64,000 nucleotides of DNA, taken from Cohaesibacter intestini (GTDB taxonomy: Bacteria > Pseudomonadota > Alphaproteobacteria > Rhizobiales > Cohaesibacteraceae). Each line of letters begins with the position of its first letter. Position 1 is the first letter of the stretch. A program made the translations under genes and the position numbers. This document shows positions 40,919-51,497 of the stretch, one piece after another. Location of the stretch: contig NZ_QODK01000002.1 of NCBI RefSeq assembly GCF_003324485.1, forward strand, positions 124,001 to 188,000, given 5' to 3'. The notes under the pieces are model-generated. The model saw only the letters and a program-made list of their open reading frames with translations. It did not search any database and was not told the DNA's origin.

Positions 40919-40941
40919 CTCTTAGTCTCAGACAGCCCGTC

Positions 40942-43413
40942 TTATCGAGTGGCAACCAGACAGTCGCCGCCAGCATTCTTGATGCTTTGACAGAAAGCAG
41001 TTGCCCCGGCACGGTCTCCAAACTGGCCAACCCGCACCCGATAGAAGGTGCCACGATCACCCAGATTGGCTTCTTTGATGTCCGGCTGATAGCCATTGAG
41101 GATTGGCAGGCGAGCCTGAATGTTGGCAAAGCTTGCCCGTGCCTGATCCGGCGTCCGCTGCGAGGTGATCTGAACGGTATATCCGCCAAGCGAGTCATTG
41201 TTGGCTTGAGCAACCGGCCGAGGTGGCACTGGCTGCGCCGGAGTGCTTTGCGGCACCAGAAGCGTCGGGCTGTTGCTTGCAGGTTGCTGAGCCACCGGCT
41301 GAGCCGGTGCTGCGGCCTGTGCAGCCTGCTGCAAAGCCACCAGTTCATCCGGCTTGGCGCGTGGCAGCGGCAGTCCAGTTGCCGCATTGCCTGCATCATT
41401 CACATTTGCATCTGTGTTGGTGTTGGCGTTGGCATCGGTCCCTTGCAGAAGGCCACCTTGTTCGATCCCGTTGTTGAAGGTCGAGTTCATCGCCTGCTCG
41501 GACGGGGTCTGGTTCAGCAATTGCTGGTCAACGGATGGCGCTTGAGTCTGGTTGGCCGTGTCACCGGAATTTGCCGTGACAATGGTGCCATCGGGACGTA
41601 CCACAACAGTCCGCACCTCTTTGGGCCGCACCGGATTGGTTGATGCATCCGTATCCCCGTTCTGGGCAACGTTGGTTTCACCACCTGACAGTGAAATAAC
41701 CCGTGGAGCCTGACCATCGCGGGTCAGTGCCAGTGGTTTTTCGGTTGCCGGCATCAGGGTGCTCGGTCCTTCGTCACTCTTGGTGCCATCGATGCGGTCG
41801 TAAACGGCAGCATTCTGATTCGGGATCACTTTGCCACCCGGATCATCGGGAACTTCCTTGACCGGACCCGTATTGGCCTCGACCACAGGGGTTTCGGTGC
41901 TGTCTGAATCGCTCTGACCAAAGCCCCAAGCGATCAGACCACCAACGGCAATCACACCCACCGCGGCCAAAGCAGCGATCAAACCTTTGCGTGATTTCTG
42001 CTGTTTGGGAGGCTGGGCGGTGGTCATGTCAGGACCGAGGGCAGAATAATCCTCATCCCCCAAATACGGAGAGCTTTCAGCCGCAGCCTGAGCAACACCC
42101 GGATCTGCATACGTCCCATGTGGGCCGGATGCCATTGGATAATCATTAGGGGCAGCATATCCACCTTGCTGCGCAGCATAGGCATCGGACTGGGCATAAG
42201 GCTGTTGCTGATAATGCGCGTCCTGATCCTGATACCCGCTTTCATAGCCAGCCTCCTGAGGCTGCTGATCGGGATAGCTGGAATAGCCATGCTCGCGACC
42301 ACTCACATCAACCGCTGGTGCAACAGGTGCACGGTCGAGCATCGGATCGGGATAATGCGAAGACGGCTGAGCCGGAGCCTGATTGAACGCAGCAAACGGA
42401 TCACTGGCCGGGTCGCTGGCAACAGGCGCACGCACCTCAGGCACGGGCTGGTGCACATAGCTCTCAGGCTCCTGCGGAGCGGCAGAAGGATAGTCAGGCG
42501 CACTTTCCCGCGCAGGCTGTGACCAGGAGGCCTGTTCCTCTTGCCGTGTCTGACGGGCAGACCGGTCGAGAGATACGGAATCTGGTGCGGCTTGCCCCAG
42601 ACGGAACCCGCTCATTGGATCGGCGGGATTTTCCTCTCGTACAGGTTCCCGCGACTGATAGCTTGGAGCCGTCTCCCGCTGGGACGGACGTCTCAATTGG
42701 CCATAGCTGCCACTGGTCGCCACATCGTCCGCATCACGCGCCGAAACGGCCGGAGCCGCAGGACGCTCAGCAGGGCTCTCGGTCGAGCCACCCCGGATCA
42801 GGCTGCTCCAGTCATCAAGACTGGGTGCACGCCGCTCGGCTGCAGCAGGAGCCGCTGGCGCATCAGAATCTGCAGGGGTTGGCTCATATCGTGGCGACGC
42901 CGCAACCGGCGGCGCAAGTGGAGCATCTTCAGTCTGAGCAGCCGGTTTTTCTTCGGCCGTTTTTGGCATCTCGAAGCTTTCTGGCTGGGACCCGCGCAAA
43001 CCTGCAGAGAAATCCTGAGACGGTACGGACGCAGGCTGTGGCGCTTGCGGCGCCGAAGCTTGCGGTGCCGAAGCTTGCGGTGCTTGCCGAGCCAGAGGAT
43101 GTGGACGCGTTATTGGATCCGGCTCGCGCTCAGCCACCGGCTCAGATGGACGGGAGGCCGCATCAAGCCCTTGCTGCAAACGCAACTCGCGGATCAACTC
43201 CTGTTCGAGCTCTCGCAATTCTTCTTGGGAAACTGCCGCAGGCTGCCCTTTCGGGGATGCTGCAAAATCGAAGTCCTGATTGACGATTCGATCCAGCTCA
43301 GCGAGTGGATCCTCTATCGCCTGTCCCGCATCGGGTTTAGGCTGCCCCTGCTCGTTGGAGGAGGGCCAGCCTGGAATCGGCGGAATGGGCTTCTTGTCAT
43401 TGGTATCAGACAT
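40942..43413 (-). CDS. Large bitopic membrane protein with C-terminal SPOR domain
   Basis: An 823-residue protein. A long, low-complexity Pro/Ala/Gln/Ser-rich cytoplasmic part (about 1-480, with the repeats PQASAPQASAPQ and Tyr/Gln-rich YQDQDAHYQQQPYAQ) precedes one membrane helix (GLIAALAAVGVIAVGGLIAWGFG, about 22 residues starting near 480). A periplasmic linker with NANTNTDANVNDAG leads to the SPOR domain over the last 85 residues (GGYTVQITSQRTPDQARASF ... VRVGQFGDRAGATAFCQSIK). SPOR domains bind denuded glycan strands at the division site, so it is probably a division or envelope protein. Lies between argS and scpA, as is usual for the group. Confidence 0.92.
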   Translation of the reverse strand: MSDTNDKKPIPPIPGWPSSNEQGQPKPDAGQAIEDPLAELDRIVNQDFDFAASPKGQPAAVSQEELRELEQELIRELRLQQGLDAASRPSEPVAEREPDPITRPHPLARQAPQASAPQASAPQAPQPASVPSQDFSAGLRGSQPESFEMPKTAEEKPAAQTEDAPLAPPVAASPRYEPTPADSDAPAAPAAAERRAPSLDDWSSLIRGGSTESPAERPAAPAVSARDADDVATSGSYGQLRRPSQRETAPSYQSREPVREENPADPMSGFRLGQAAPDSVSLDRSARQTRQEEQASWSQPARESAPDYPSAAPQEPESYVHQPVPEVRAPVASDPASDPFAAFNQAPAQPSSHYPDPMLDRAPVAPAVDVSGREHGYSSYPDQQPQEAGYESGYQDQDAHYQQQPYAQSDAYAAQQGGYAAPNDYPMASGPHGTYADPGVAQAAAESSPYLGDEDYSALGPDMTTAQPPKQQKSRKGLIAALAAVGVIAVGGLIAWGFGQSDSDSTETPVVEANTGPVKEVPDDPGGKVIPNQNAAVYDRIDGTKSDEGPSTLMPATEKPLALTRDGQAPRVISLSGGETNVAQNGDTDASTNPVRPKEVRTVVVRPDGTIVTANSGDTANQTQAPSVDQQLLNQTPSEQAMNSTFNNGIEQGGLLQGTDANANTNTDANVNDAGNAATGLPLPRAKPDELVALQQAAQAAAPAQPVAQQPASNSPTLLVPQSTPAQPVPPRPVAQANNDSLGGYTVQITSQRTPDQARASFANIQARLPILNGYQPDIKEANLGDRGTFYRVRVGQFGDRAGATAFCQSIKNAGGDCLVATR

Positions 43414-43490
43414 GACGATTTGCCTTTATAATCATACTCTTCACTCGTAATGCCTGGCAAAGCTTGTCTGGAACTGGGTCCGAGGCGACA

Positions 43491-45251
43491 TTATCGCATT
43501 TCTTCTGGTGCCGTCACACCAAGCAAGCTGAGGCCCGTAGCAATGACGGTCGCAACAGCTTGAACAAGAGCCAAGCGCGCTTGAGTCATCTTTTCATCTT
43601 TAGCGTTAATAAAGCGTAATTGCGGCATTTCCTTGCCTTTGTTCCACACAGAATGGAAATATCCGGCAAGATCATACAGGTAAAAAGCCACCCTGTGGGG
43701 CTCTTGTGTTTCAGCAGCACCTGCTGCAATACGTGGAAATTCAGACAGCTTGCGAATAAGGGCCAGTTCAACTTCGTCCTCTAGGGCGCTCAGATCGGCT
43801 TTTGCAAGATCAGCCTGAGCAACTGACAGATTCGGAATCTCGGTTGCTGCCTGACGGAAGATCGATGCCGTCCGGGCATGCGCATATTGCACATAAAAGA
43901 CCGGATTGTCCTTGCTCTGCTCGGTCACCTTGGCAAAGTCGAAGTCGATGGTCACTTCGGACTTACGGTACATCATCATGAAGCGCACCGCATCGCACCC
44001 CACTTCCTCGACCACGTCGCGCAAGGTGATGAAATTTCCGGACCGCTTGGACATTTTCAGCTGTTCGCCATCGCGCATCAGGTTGACCAGCTGGCAGATT
44101 TTGACATCCAGTCCACCCTTGCCTTCGGTGATCGCCGCAACGGCTGCCTTGAGGCGTTTCACATAGCCACCATGGTCAGCCCCCAGAATATCAACCTGTT
44201 GGGCATAGCCACGTTTGAACTTGTCGAAGTGATAGGCAATGTCGTTGGCAAAATAGGTATTTGAGCCGTCCGATTTCTTCAGCGGCCGATCGATGTCATC
44301 GCCAAAGTCGGTAGAGCGGAACAGGGTCTGTTCGCGATCTTCCCAATCATCCGGCAACTGGCCTTTTGGTGGTGGTAATGTGCCGACATAGACCTGCCCC
44401 TTGCCCGTCAACCAGTCGATGGCTTCCTTCACCCGATCATGCTCGCCGTGAATGAGGCTGCGTTCGGAGAAGAAGACGTTATGTTTGACATTCAGCGCTT
44501 CAAGGTCGCCGCGAATCATGTCCATCATCTTATCGACGGTGAAGGCCCGCACCAGCGGCAGCCATTCTTCTTCTGAAGCTTGTTTCAGCTTGTCGCCATG
44601 CGCCTTGGCCAGAGCCTCTCCGACCGGCACAAGATAGTCGCCGGGATAAAGCCCTTCGGGGATATCGCCGATTTCTTCGCCCAGCGCTTCGCAATAGCGC
44701 AAATAGGCAGAGCGAGCGAGCACATCGACCTGCGCACCTGCATCATTGATGTAATATTCACGACACACATCATAACCGGCAAAGTCCAGCAGATTGGCGA
44801 TACAGTCACCCAACACCGCGCCACGCGTATGCCCCACATGCATCGGGCCGGTCGGGTTGGCAGAGACATATTCGACATTGATCTTGGCACCCTGCCCCAG
44901 ATCGCCGCGGCCAAAGTCAGCGCCGCTCTCGACAATGGTACGCACCACGCTGCGCCAGAAATCGTCAGACAGGGTCAGATTGATAAAGCCCGGCCCCGCG
45001 ACATCTGCTTTGGCAATGTCGCCATCTTCCACCAGAGCATCGACAATCTTGTTCGCCACGTCGCGCGGCTTCATGCCCACCTGCTTTGCCAGAACCATGG
45101 CAGCATTGGTCGCCAGATCACCGTGGGACGCATCGCGCGGCGGTTCCACATTGACCCGTGACAGATCAAGCGCCGCCCCATCGCGTGCCGCAAGATCCGT
45201 CTTGCCAACAGCAGCAACAACCCGTTCGGTAAACAGCGTAAAGACGTTCAT
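43491..45251 (-). CDS. argS: Arginyl-tRNA synthetase
   Basis: Class I synthetase charging tRNA-Arg, 586 residues from [17 protein letters not shown]. The N-terminal additional domain (about 1-115) is followed by [19 protein letters not shown] with the HIGH motif, the [10 protein letters not shown] loop (KMSKS equivalent) and the C-terminal DALR anticodon-binding domain with [15 protein letters not shown]. The 15 codons above this Met (up to 45296) do not look protein-like. It lies 78 bases upstream of the SPOR gene and downstream of dgt on the same strand. Confidence 0.97.
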   Translation of the reverse strand: MNVFTLFTERVVAAVGKTDLAARDGAALDLSRVNVEPPRDASHGDLATNAAMVLAKQVGMKPRDVANKIVDALVEDGDIAKADVAGPGFINLTLSDDFWRSVVRTIVESGADFGRGDLGQGAKINVEYVSANPTGPMHVGHTRGAVLGDCIANLLDFAGYDVCREYYINDAGAQVDVLARSAYLRYCEALGEEIGDIPEGLYPGDYLVPVGEALAKAHGDKLKQASEEEWLPLVRAFTVDKMMDMIRGDLEALNVKHNVFFSERSLIHGEHDRVKEAIDWLTGKGQVYVGTLPPPKGQLPDDWEDREQTLFRSTDFGDDIDRPLKKSDGSNTYFANDIAYHFDKFKRGYAQQVDILGADHGGYVKRLKAAVAAITEGKGGLDVKICQLVNLMRDGEQLKMSKRSGNFITLRDVVEEVGCDAVRFMMMYRKSEVTIDFDFAKVTEQSKDNPVFYVQYAHARTASIFRQAATEIPNLSVAQADLAKADLSALEDEVELALIRKLSEFPRIAAGAAETQEPHRVAFYLYDLAGYFHSVWNKGKEMPQLRFINAKDEKMTQARLALVQAVATVIATGLSLLGVTAPEEMR

Positions 45252-45468
45252 TTCATTTCCAGTCTGATGTCTTGATGGACCGCAGCCCGGCGCCAACCTG
45301 TTCGGCGCACGGCTCGACTGCGTCGTCCGTTTCTTTCAAAGCGTCCAAGGGACAAGGGCATGTCTCACGACACTTGACCTGTTCAGATCAAGCCCGGTGA
45401 GGAACAGCTTGCTCGCATCAAGCCGTCAAGCGGCTCTGTCCCTGTTCTTTCAAGGGTTCGGCTACGCT

Positions 45469-46695
45469 CTAGCGCAAATCCGGGGTGACGTCAAACAATC
45501 GCAGATGCTCCAAAATGGCAAACCGATCCGTCATCCCTGCCACATAGTCCGCCACCCGTCGGGCAAACACCTCCTGGTCGCAATCATCCAGCCCATAGCG
45601 CCATTCCTGCGGCAAGGTCTCAGGACCGGTCATGTGGTAGGTGAACAGATCGCGCAGCACCTGTTCCGCATTGCCCATCACCTGCATCACATGCGGATCT
45701 CGATAAACCCGTTCAAACAGAAACCGCTTGATTCCGGCCTCCGCCTTGGCCATGTCCTCAGAAAAACAGACAATGGTCTCCCCCGCCCGGCGCACAGCCT
45801 CCACATCACCGGGCGCAATCCGTTCAAGATTGGCCATCGAGGTCTTGATGACATCTTCCACCAAGCGCGTAATCAGGCGGCGAACAATCTCATGCACCAC
45901 CCGCGGCTCTTCCAGCCCCGGATAGCGGGTCCGCACCTCGCGCAGCGCCTCCCCCGCCAACGGCACATCGTTCAAGTCATCCAGCGAAATCAACCCGGCC
46001 CGCAAGCCATCATCGATGTCATGGGTGTTATAGGCAATGTCGTCAGCCACGGCAGCCGCCTGCGCCTCGATGCTGGCATGGGACCACAGCATCAGATCCT
46101 GCTGCTCCGCATAGACACGAATGCCAAATGGCAGACCATCGGCATAATGGCCAATGCCGTTGCCCTCACGATCCGTCAGCGGGCCGTTATGCTTCACCAG
46201 CCCTTCAAGGGTTTCCCAACTAAGATTGAGCCCGTCATAGTCGGCATAATGCCGTTCCAGCTCAGTGACCACCCGCAAGGATTGGGCATTGTGATCAAAG
46301 CCCCCATATGGCTGCATCAAATCATCCAGCGCCCGCTCCCCCGCATGACCAAATGGCGTGTGCCCCAGATCATGAGACAGAGCCAGGGCTTCGGCCAGAT
46401 CCTCATCGACCGACAAGGCACGGGCAATGGAACGGGCAATCTGACTGACTTCGATCGTATGGGTCAGACGGGTCCTGTGCAAATCGCCTTCGTGATAAAG
46501 AAAGACCTGTGTCTTGTGTTTGAGCCGACGAAAGGCCGAGGAATGAATGACCCGGTCCCGATCCCGCTGAAACGGCGTCCGCGTCGGGCTGTCTGCTTCC
46601 GGGACCAGACGCCCCTTGCTTTCCAGCGGTTGAACCGCATAGACAGCTCTGGGCTGCGCACCGAAACCGATCATTGCCGACATATTATCATCCAT
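45469..46695 (-). CDS. dgt: Deoxyguanosinetriphosphate triphosphohydrolase-like protein
   Basis: A 408-residue HD-domain dNTPase that hydrolyses dGTP and possibly other dNTPs to nucleoside and triphosphate. Family motifs in order: [39 protein letters not shown] (metal His), [15 protein letters not shown] (the HD pair), and [11 protein letters not shown]. This is the shorter, dGTPase-like subtype. Start sites are uncertain: ATGs at 46695, 46683 and 46674 are all in frame and none has a clear ribosome site. Divergent from erpA with about 220 bases between. Confidence 0.93.
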   Translation of the reverse strand: MDDNMSAMIGFGAQPRAVYAVQPLESKGRLVPEADSPTRTPFQRDRDRVIHSSAFRRLKHKTQVFLYHEGDLHRTRLTHTIEVSQIARSIARALSVDEDLAEALALSHDLGHTPFGHAGERALDDLMQPYGGFDHNAQSLRVVTELERHYADYDGLNLSWETLEGLVKHNGPLTDREGNGIGHYADGLPFGIRVYAEQQDLMLWSHASIEAQAAAVADDIAYNTHDIDDGLRAGLISLDDLNDVPLAGEALREVRTRYPGLEEPRVVHEIVRRLITRLVEDVIKTSMANLERIAPGDVEAVRRAGETIVCFSEDMAKAEAGIKRFLFERVYRDPHVMQVMGNAEQVLRDLFTYHMTGPETLPQEWRYGLDDCDQEVFARRVADYVAGMTDRFAILEHLRLFDVTPDLR

Positions 46696-46914
46696 TTTGC
46701 ATTCAACAATTCGCAAGCCACGCGCCAAGACCATTGACTTAAGCCCAGCCTGCCTTAACTATCAGGGTAACTCGAACACTGTGTGAATGTCTGACCAAAT
46801 TGGTCCATCCACAGAAGACACATCACTCTTCTAGGCAAGTGATTGAGGATCGGGGCCATGTCGGCCCACTTCTCCACCACCACGAACCAGAAGAGCAAAA
46901 CGGGACACTTTTCC

Positions 46915-47244
46915 ATGTCACAAACCATCACAGTCACCGATAGTGCCATTCGCCGAATCGCCTTCATCCTTTCCAAGGAGCAGGAAGGCTCGATGCTGCG
47001 TATTTCCGTCTCCGGCGGTGGTTGCTCGGGTTTTCAGTATAATTATGATCTTGTCACCCAGAAGGAAGGGGACGATCTTGTCATTGAGCGCGACGGCGCT
47101 GTGGTTCTGATTGATCCAATGACCCAGCAATATATGGAAGGATCCGAGGTCGACTTCGTTGACGACATCATGGGACAGGCTTTCCAGATCAAGAACCCAC
47201 TGGCCACCGCCTCCTGCGGCTGCGGTACCAGTTTCGCGCTCTGA
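46915..47244 (+). CDS. erpA: Iron-sulphur cluster insertion protein ErpA
   Basis: A 109-residue A-type carrier that passes Fe-S clusters to apo-proteins. The three cluster cysteines are present: SVSGGGCSGFQYNY in the centre and CGCGTSFAL at the C-terminus. MSQTITVTDSAIRRIAFIL is the usual start, so I chose the ATG at 46915; the frame upstream to 46843 is not family-like. The stop is 58 bases before xthA, probably one transcript. Its product may help mature lipA, encoded later in the window, though that is only inference. Confidence 0.95.
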   Translation: MSQTITVTDSAIRRIAFILSKEQEGSMLRISVSGGGCSGFQYNYDLVTQKEGDDLVIERDGAVVLIDPMTQQYMEGSEVDFVDDIMGQAFQIKNPLATASCGCGTSFAL

Positions 47245-47302
47245 AACGCGCAATCATCCCCTCGTAAAAGATTTATCGCCCGGACGGGCAAAGGCAAACT
47301 CC

Positions 47303-48094
47303 ATGCGCATCGCAACCTGGAACATCAACGGCATCAAGGCCCGTCATCCCAACCTCCTGCGCTGGCTGGAAGAGGAAAAACCCGACATTGCCTGCCTGCA
47401 GGAAATCAAGTCGGTCGACGAAGCCTTCCCGCGCACCGAAATCGAGGCTTTGGGCTATAATCTCGAAACCCACGGCCAAAAAAGTTTCAACGGCGTGGCC
47501 CTGCTCAGCCGCACGCCATTTGAGGAAGTCAATCGCCGCCTGCCCGGTGATGACAGCGACGAGCAGGCGCGCTTTATCGAAGGCGTTTTGGCAACCGACA
47601 AGGGCCCCTTGCGGGTCGTCAGCCTGTATCTGCCAAACGGCAATCCGGTCGATACCGACAAATATCCATACAAGCTCAACTGGATGCGCCGTCTGATCGA
47701 TTGGAGCCGGAACCGGCTCGAGCTGGAAGAAGCCTTCATCCTGTCCGGTGACTATAATGTCATCCCGACGGCCGACGATGTCCACGACCATGAGGCATGG
47801 TGGGGCGATGCGCTCTATCGCACCGAGACGCTGGAATTGTTCCGTGAGTTGAAGGCCCTTGGTCTGACTGAAGCCTTCCGCGCCTGCAATGCAACCCCGC
47901 ATCTTTATTCCTTCTGGGATTATCAGGCCGGTGCATGGCCACGCAATCACGGCATCCGCATTGACCATCATTTGATGTCGCCAGAAGCAGCCAATCATCT
48001 CAAGGGCTGCATCATTCAGAAAGACACCCGCGATTGGGAAAAACCATCCGACCATGTCCCGGTGATGCTGACGCTCGATTGTACACCGCAATAG
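47303..48094 (+). CDS. xthA: Exodeoxyribonuclease III
   Basis: A 263-residue AP endonuclease/3'-exonuclease of base-excision repair. Starts MRIATWNINGIKARHPN with the catalytic Asn; DIACLQEIKS supplies the metal-binding Glu, LSGDYNVIPT the Asp/Asn pair, and NHGIRIDHHLMS and KPSDHVPVMLTL the C-terminal Asp-His. Length is normal. I use the ATG at 47303, where the family begins; the longer frame overlaps erpA. Second gene after erpA, followed by a strong terminator. Confidence 0.95.
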   Translation: MRIATWNINGIKARHPNLLRWLEEEKPDIACLQEIKSVDEAFPRTEIEALGYNLETHGQKSFNGVALLSRTPFEEVNRRLPGDDSDEQARFIEGVLATDKGPLRVVSLYLPNGNPVDTDKYPYKLNWMRRLIDWSRNRLELEEAFILSGDYNVIPTADDVHDHEAWWGDALYRTETLELFRELKALGLTEAFRACNATPHLYSFWDYQAGAWPRNHGIRIDHHLMSPEAANHLKGCIIQKDTRDWEKPSDHVPVMLTLDCTPQ

Positions 48095-48116
48095 AGCGCG
48101 CCCATATAAGACCAAC

Positions 48117-48149
48117 AAAAAAGCGGACCGTTTCGGATCCGCTTTTTTT
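48117..48149 (+). terminator. Terminator between convergent xthA and exoR
   Basis: AAAAAAGCGGA and TCCGCTTTTTT form the outer stem with CCG-TTT-CGG inside; T-runs on both strands suit termination of both genes. Confidence 0.88.
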
Positions 48150-48170
48150 GTAGACTAATCTCTGCCGGGT

Positions 48171-49010
48171 TTAGCGTTTGCCGCCATAAACCCATTCTTC
48201 GGCCATGACCACGGCTTTCTTGCGCGTTGTGTCATCAGCCAAAGCAAAGGCGGCTTCCTGACGGTCCAGCACCACAGGATTGCCGGAATCAAGCAGCCGC
48301 GCAATGGTCAGCCATTTCAGGCCATTGACCGGTTGGCGAGGCACTTTTTCCCCTTCAAGCAACAGATCACCCAGCTGCAATTGAGCCTTGATATGTCCCT
48401 TGCGCGCAGCCTTGTTCAACCAGCGGGCAGCCTGACGTGGATTGGTCTTGCCATTGCCTTGATCCAGATAGGACAAGGCCAGGTGATACTGAGCATCAGG
48501 GTCACGGAAATAGGACGCGGCATATTGCAGGATTTCGTGTGCCTTCTCGCGATCAGGCCGCACCTTGCTCTTGATACCGACTTTGAGAAACTCACTGAGT
48601 TTGACAAAAGCGTTGGACACATAGCGCGCCTCGATCGAACCGGGTCGCGCGTCGCCATGCTGGGCCACAATGCCATTGAACAGATCGAATGCCCGTGCCT
48701 GATCTTTCGACACGCCATCCCCTTCTGCATACATCCGCCCCAGCTTCCACTGAGAAACCATATGCCCATTATGCGCCGCATAGGTCAGCGCATCGACAGC
48801 CGTGGTCTTATCGCCGAACTGATAGGCCTGAGCACCGAACCGGAAAGCATCATCCGGTTTCGCGCCACCTTGCAGCATCGTGCGAGGATCAAAGGCAGAA
48901 CCCGGCGTTGACACAATGCCTGCGACAAGCGCAGTCATGGCCAAGGCACATGCCCTGCTCAGCCATTTACCGTGCATCCCGTTCATGTTAATCACCGAAC
49001 GCTTCACCAT
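48171..49010 (-). CDS. exoR: ExoR-like exopolysaccharide regulator with Sel1 repeats
   Basis: A 279-residue exported Sel1/TPR-repeat protein. After a signal peptide (hydrophobic SRACALAMTALVAGIVSTPGSAF, cleavage near residue 39) come FRFGAQAYQFGDKTTAVDAL, then Sel1 units such as WKLGRMYAEGDGVSKDQARAF, AQYHLALSYLDQGNGKTNPR and KGHIKAQLQLGDLLLEGE. The order and wording match rhizobial ExoR, the periplasmic inhibitor of the ExoS-ChvI two-component system that controls succinoglycan, motility and stress responses. ExoS and ChvI are not in the window. The start could be at any of three close ATGs (49010, 48986, 48977). A 480-base upstream region may hold complex control. Confidence 0.85.
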   Translation of the reverse strand: MVKRSVINMNGMHGKWLSRACALAMTALVAGIVSTPGSAFDPRTMLQGGAKPDDAFRFGAQAYQFGDKTTAVDALTYAAHNGHMVSQWKLGRMYAEGDGVSKDQARAFDLFNGIVAQHGDARPGSIEARYVSNAFVKLSEFLKVGIKSKVRPDREKAHEILQYAASYFRDPDAQYHLALSYLDQGNGKTNPRQAARWLNKAARKGHIKAQLQLGDLLLEGEKVPRQPVNGLKWLTIARLLDSGNPVVLDRQEAAFALADDTTRKKAVVMAEEWVYGGKR

Positions 49011-49491
49011 TCTGTTGAGCTGGCCTCATATCGGACCTGCTTCATTGCTTTCGTCCGCGTGGTGCGGCTCCCTGTCTCATGGGTGTCACATACAACGGAC
49101 ATCCCAATCGCGTTTGCGCCTGACTTGTCTTCCAATCATGTCGATAGTTTGACGAAACGACGAAAGTGTCTGACGTGGTAAACGGCGATGGTCTGTCTCT
49201 GACCTGCCTGCTCAGATCTGTCTGAGGTCTGTTTTGGCAGTGTCGGGGGCGCTTCCTTAGTCCGTCTGCAAGACTGTTTCTGGAAGCAACCTCCGGCGTC
49301 GCGCCTGTGTCCCGTGATCCCAATTTGTCAGCATAATGTGGCTGAAGCCGGGCAGAAACCATGAAGCAACATGGTTAACGAATTACTTTCTTGTAATCCG
49401 TGTCTTTTGTGCAACGCATGACCGTTTGGCAACCAACATACAAAGGTTGACCGTCATGACGAACTTCATATGGAAAGACAAAAAGAAGGCA
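49011..49491. other. Long non-coding region between exoR and the COQ10-like gene
   Basis: About 480 bases with no supported gene. It contains a 7-base-pair hairpin AACCATG-N6-CATGGTT at 49357-49376 and several CTG/TCTG-rich partial repeats near 49185-49240. It probably holds the exoR promoter and leader; the length is notable for this gene-dense window. Confidence 0.5.
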
Positions 49492-49944
49492 TTAGCCGTA
49501 AATCAGATCGGCCCGCTTCTCAAAGGCCGTTGAGAATTTATGAAAGGCCTTGTCAAACATGGCCCCCATCAAGCCTGCCAGCATGCGGCTGCGGAACTCG
49601 TAATCGATATAAAAAACGATCACCGACTGATCATCCCGCCCCTCAACCGGCTCAAAGGTCCAGCGATTTTCCAGATGCTTGAAGGGCCCGTCGAGATACT
49701 CCACCAGAATCTGATGGGTCTGGGGCTTGACTGTCACCTTCGAGGTGAAGCTTTCCTGCACCATCTTGTAGGCCACTGTCATGTCGGCGACCATGATGGC
49801 ACCATCCGCAGTCGCCTTCTCACCGCGGACATGCAGGCTCTTGCACAAGGGAACAAATTCCGGATAGCGGCGAATATCTGCAACCAGATCAAACATCTGC
49901 TGGGCGGAATGCTGAACCGTCTGGCGGGTCTCAAACTTCGGCAT
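49492..49944 (-). CDS. COQ10/RatA-type START-domain protein (coenzyme Q-binding)
   Basis: A 150-residue helix-grip (START-like) domain. MPKFETRQTVQHSAQQMFDL and the following VADIRRYPEFVPLCKSLHV are the family's opening helix and strand, YLDGPFKHLENRWTFEP is the conserved centre, and the last helix is GLMGAMFDKAFHKFSTAFEKRA. The mitochondrial member COQ10 binds ubiquinone and helps deliver it to respiration; the E. coli member RatA was described as a ribosome-association toxin. In this metabolic setting (beside lipA, lpd and pdh) the quinone role seems more likely. Follows lipA by 19 bases on the same strand. Confidence 0.92.
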   Translation of the reverse strand: MPKFETRQTVQHSAQQMFDLVADIRRYPEFVPLCKSLHVRGEKATADGAIMVADMTVAYKMVQESFTSKVTVKPQTHQILVEYLDGPFKHLENRWTFEPVEGRDDQSVIVFYIDYEFRSRMLAGLMGAMFDKAFHKFSTAFEKRADLIYG

Positions 49945-49963
49945 GAGTGGGTATTGTCCTCAC

Positions 49964-50947
49964 TCAGCGTCCGAGTTTGGCAAGCCGAGCGGCTTTCAGT
50001 TTGGCAAAATCCTCGCCTGCATGATGCGACGAACGGGTCAGTGGATTGGCCGACACCAGCATGAAGCCCTTGGTATAGGCGATGGTCTCATAGCCTTTGA
50101 ACTCTTCCGGCGTGACAAAGGACATCACCGGATGATGTTTCTTGGTTGGCTGAAGATACTGACCGATGGTCAGGAAGTCGACGTCAGCAACTCGGAGATC
50201 ATCCATCAACTGAAGCACTTCGTTGCGCTCTTCCCCAAGGCCCACCATGATACCGGACTTGGTGAACATGGTCGGATCGATTTCCTTCACCTGCTGCAAC
50301 AGACGGATTGAATGGAAATAGCGGGCACCGGGACGGACCTTGAGATAATTGGACGGCACGGTTTCCAGATTGTGATTGAACACGTCCGGCTTGGCCGCAA
50401 CCACTGTTTCAAGGGCCCCTTCCTTGCGCAGGAAGTCAGGCGTCAGAACCTCGATGGTGGTCTCGGGCGATGCTTCGCGAATGGCGTGAATGACATCGGC
50501 AAAATGCTGAGCGCCGCCATCGTCGAGATCATCCCGGTCAACGGAGGTGATCACCACATGCTTCAGCGCCATCTGCGCCACGGCCCGACCGGTATTTTCC
50601 GGCTCTTTGGGGTCCAGCGCACCGGGCATGCCGGTGGACACATTGCAGAAAGCGCAGGCACGGGTGCAGATCTCACCCATGATCATGAAACTCGCATGTT
50701 TATGCGACCAGCATTCCCCCATATTCGGGCAGCCAGCCTCTTCACAGACCGTGACGAGATTGTTTTCTTTGACGATCGCGCGGGTCTCTTTATAGGTGGG
50801 AGATCCCGGCGCTTTCACACGGATCCAGCTTGGCTTGCGTTGGATCGGATTGTCAGGCCGATGGGCCTTTTCAGGATGGCGTGGACGCGGAGCCGCTGGA
50901 GCCGGTGCGCCTGCATTTTCGGAAACCGTATCAATGATGGTGACCAT
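49964..50947 (-). CDS. lipA: Lipoyl synthase
   Basis: A 327-residue radical-SAM enzyme that inserts two sulphurs into octanoyl groups on E2 and H proteins. Both iron-sulphur sites are visible: [13 protein letters not shown] (auxiliary cluster, CxxxxCxxxxxC) and [12 protein letters not shown] (radical-SAM CxxxCxxC), with the C-terminal [10 protein letters not shown] serine ligand. The 45-residue N-terminus is Pro/Ala-rich. Located in the pdh-lpd block whose lipoyl domains are its targets. It lies between glsB and the COQ10-like gene on the same strand. Confidence 0.97.
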   Translation of the reverse strand: MVTIIDTVSENAGAPAPAAPRPRHPEKAHRPDNPIQRKPSWIRVKAPGSPTYKETRAIVKENNLVTVCEEAGCPNMGECWSHKHASFMIMGEICTRACAFCNVSTGMPGALDPKEPENTGRAVAQMALKHVVITSVDRDDLDDGGAQHFADVIHAIREASPETTIEVLTPDFLRKEGALETVVAAKPDVFNHNLETVPSNYLKVRPGARYFHSIRLLQQVKEIDPTMFTKSGIMVGLGEERNEVLQLMDDLRVADVDFLTIGQYLQPTKKHHPVMSFVTPEEFKGYETIAYTKGFMLVSANPLTRSSHHAGEDFAKLKAARLAKLGR

Positions 50948-51021
50948 TCACTCTTCCTCGCCATCCCGCTTTTCAAGAAACTGACCTGCTGTATCTGACC
51001 GCCTTCACACGGTCAAGCCGG

Positions 51022-51264
51022 TTAGCTTCGAACTTTTTGATAGATGAACAACACCAGGATCGCCCCCAGCGTCGCAATGATGGTCGTATCCAGCAAGGCA
51101 TTCTGCACGAATGAAATGTGAAAGCGGCTGGCAATGAAACCACCCACAAATGCCCCAACAAGACCAACAATCAAATTGGTCACAAGCCCGTGATTGGACT
51201 TCGTGACTTTCTCAGCAATAAAACCGGCTACGATGCCGACAATGATCCAACCGATAAACCCCAT
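51022..51264 (-). CDS. GlsB/YeaQ/YmgE-family small membrane protein
   Basis: An 80-residue protein with three membrane segments and the Gly-rich pattern of the family: MGFIGWIIVGIVAGFIAE, LIVGLVGAFVGGFIAS and TIIATLGAILVLFIYQ. These transglycosylase-associated-like proteins are tied to stress responses, with no known biochemical role. It lies between lpd and lipA, the usual place in Hyphomicrobiales. The HISFVQNALLDT insert before the last helix is a little longer than in the shortest members. Confidence 0.93.
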   Translation of the reverse strand: MGFIGWIIVGIVAGFIAEKVTKSNHGLVTNLIVGLVGAFVGGFIASRFHISFVQNALLDTTIIATLGAILVLFIYQKVRS

Positions 51265-51497
51265 ATCTTCGCCTCTCTCACGCTTTGCATCCTTGGGCCC
51301 TGCCCACCGGATGATATCTTTAGCCAGTCAATCCCCTGACTGACCTCGATCAGAGCCCGAACCAATTGCGCCCCTTCCCATAAATAGCATCTTATTGGCC
51401 ATCTTCAAGGAAAAGCACGCCCTCGAGGTCGGCTTCCCGACCCCGATGTCCGACACGGCAGACGAAGCCATCATCTCTCCAGAGAGACAATGTCGGC

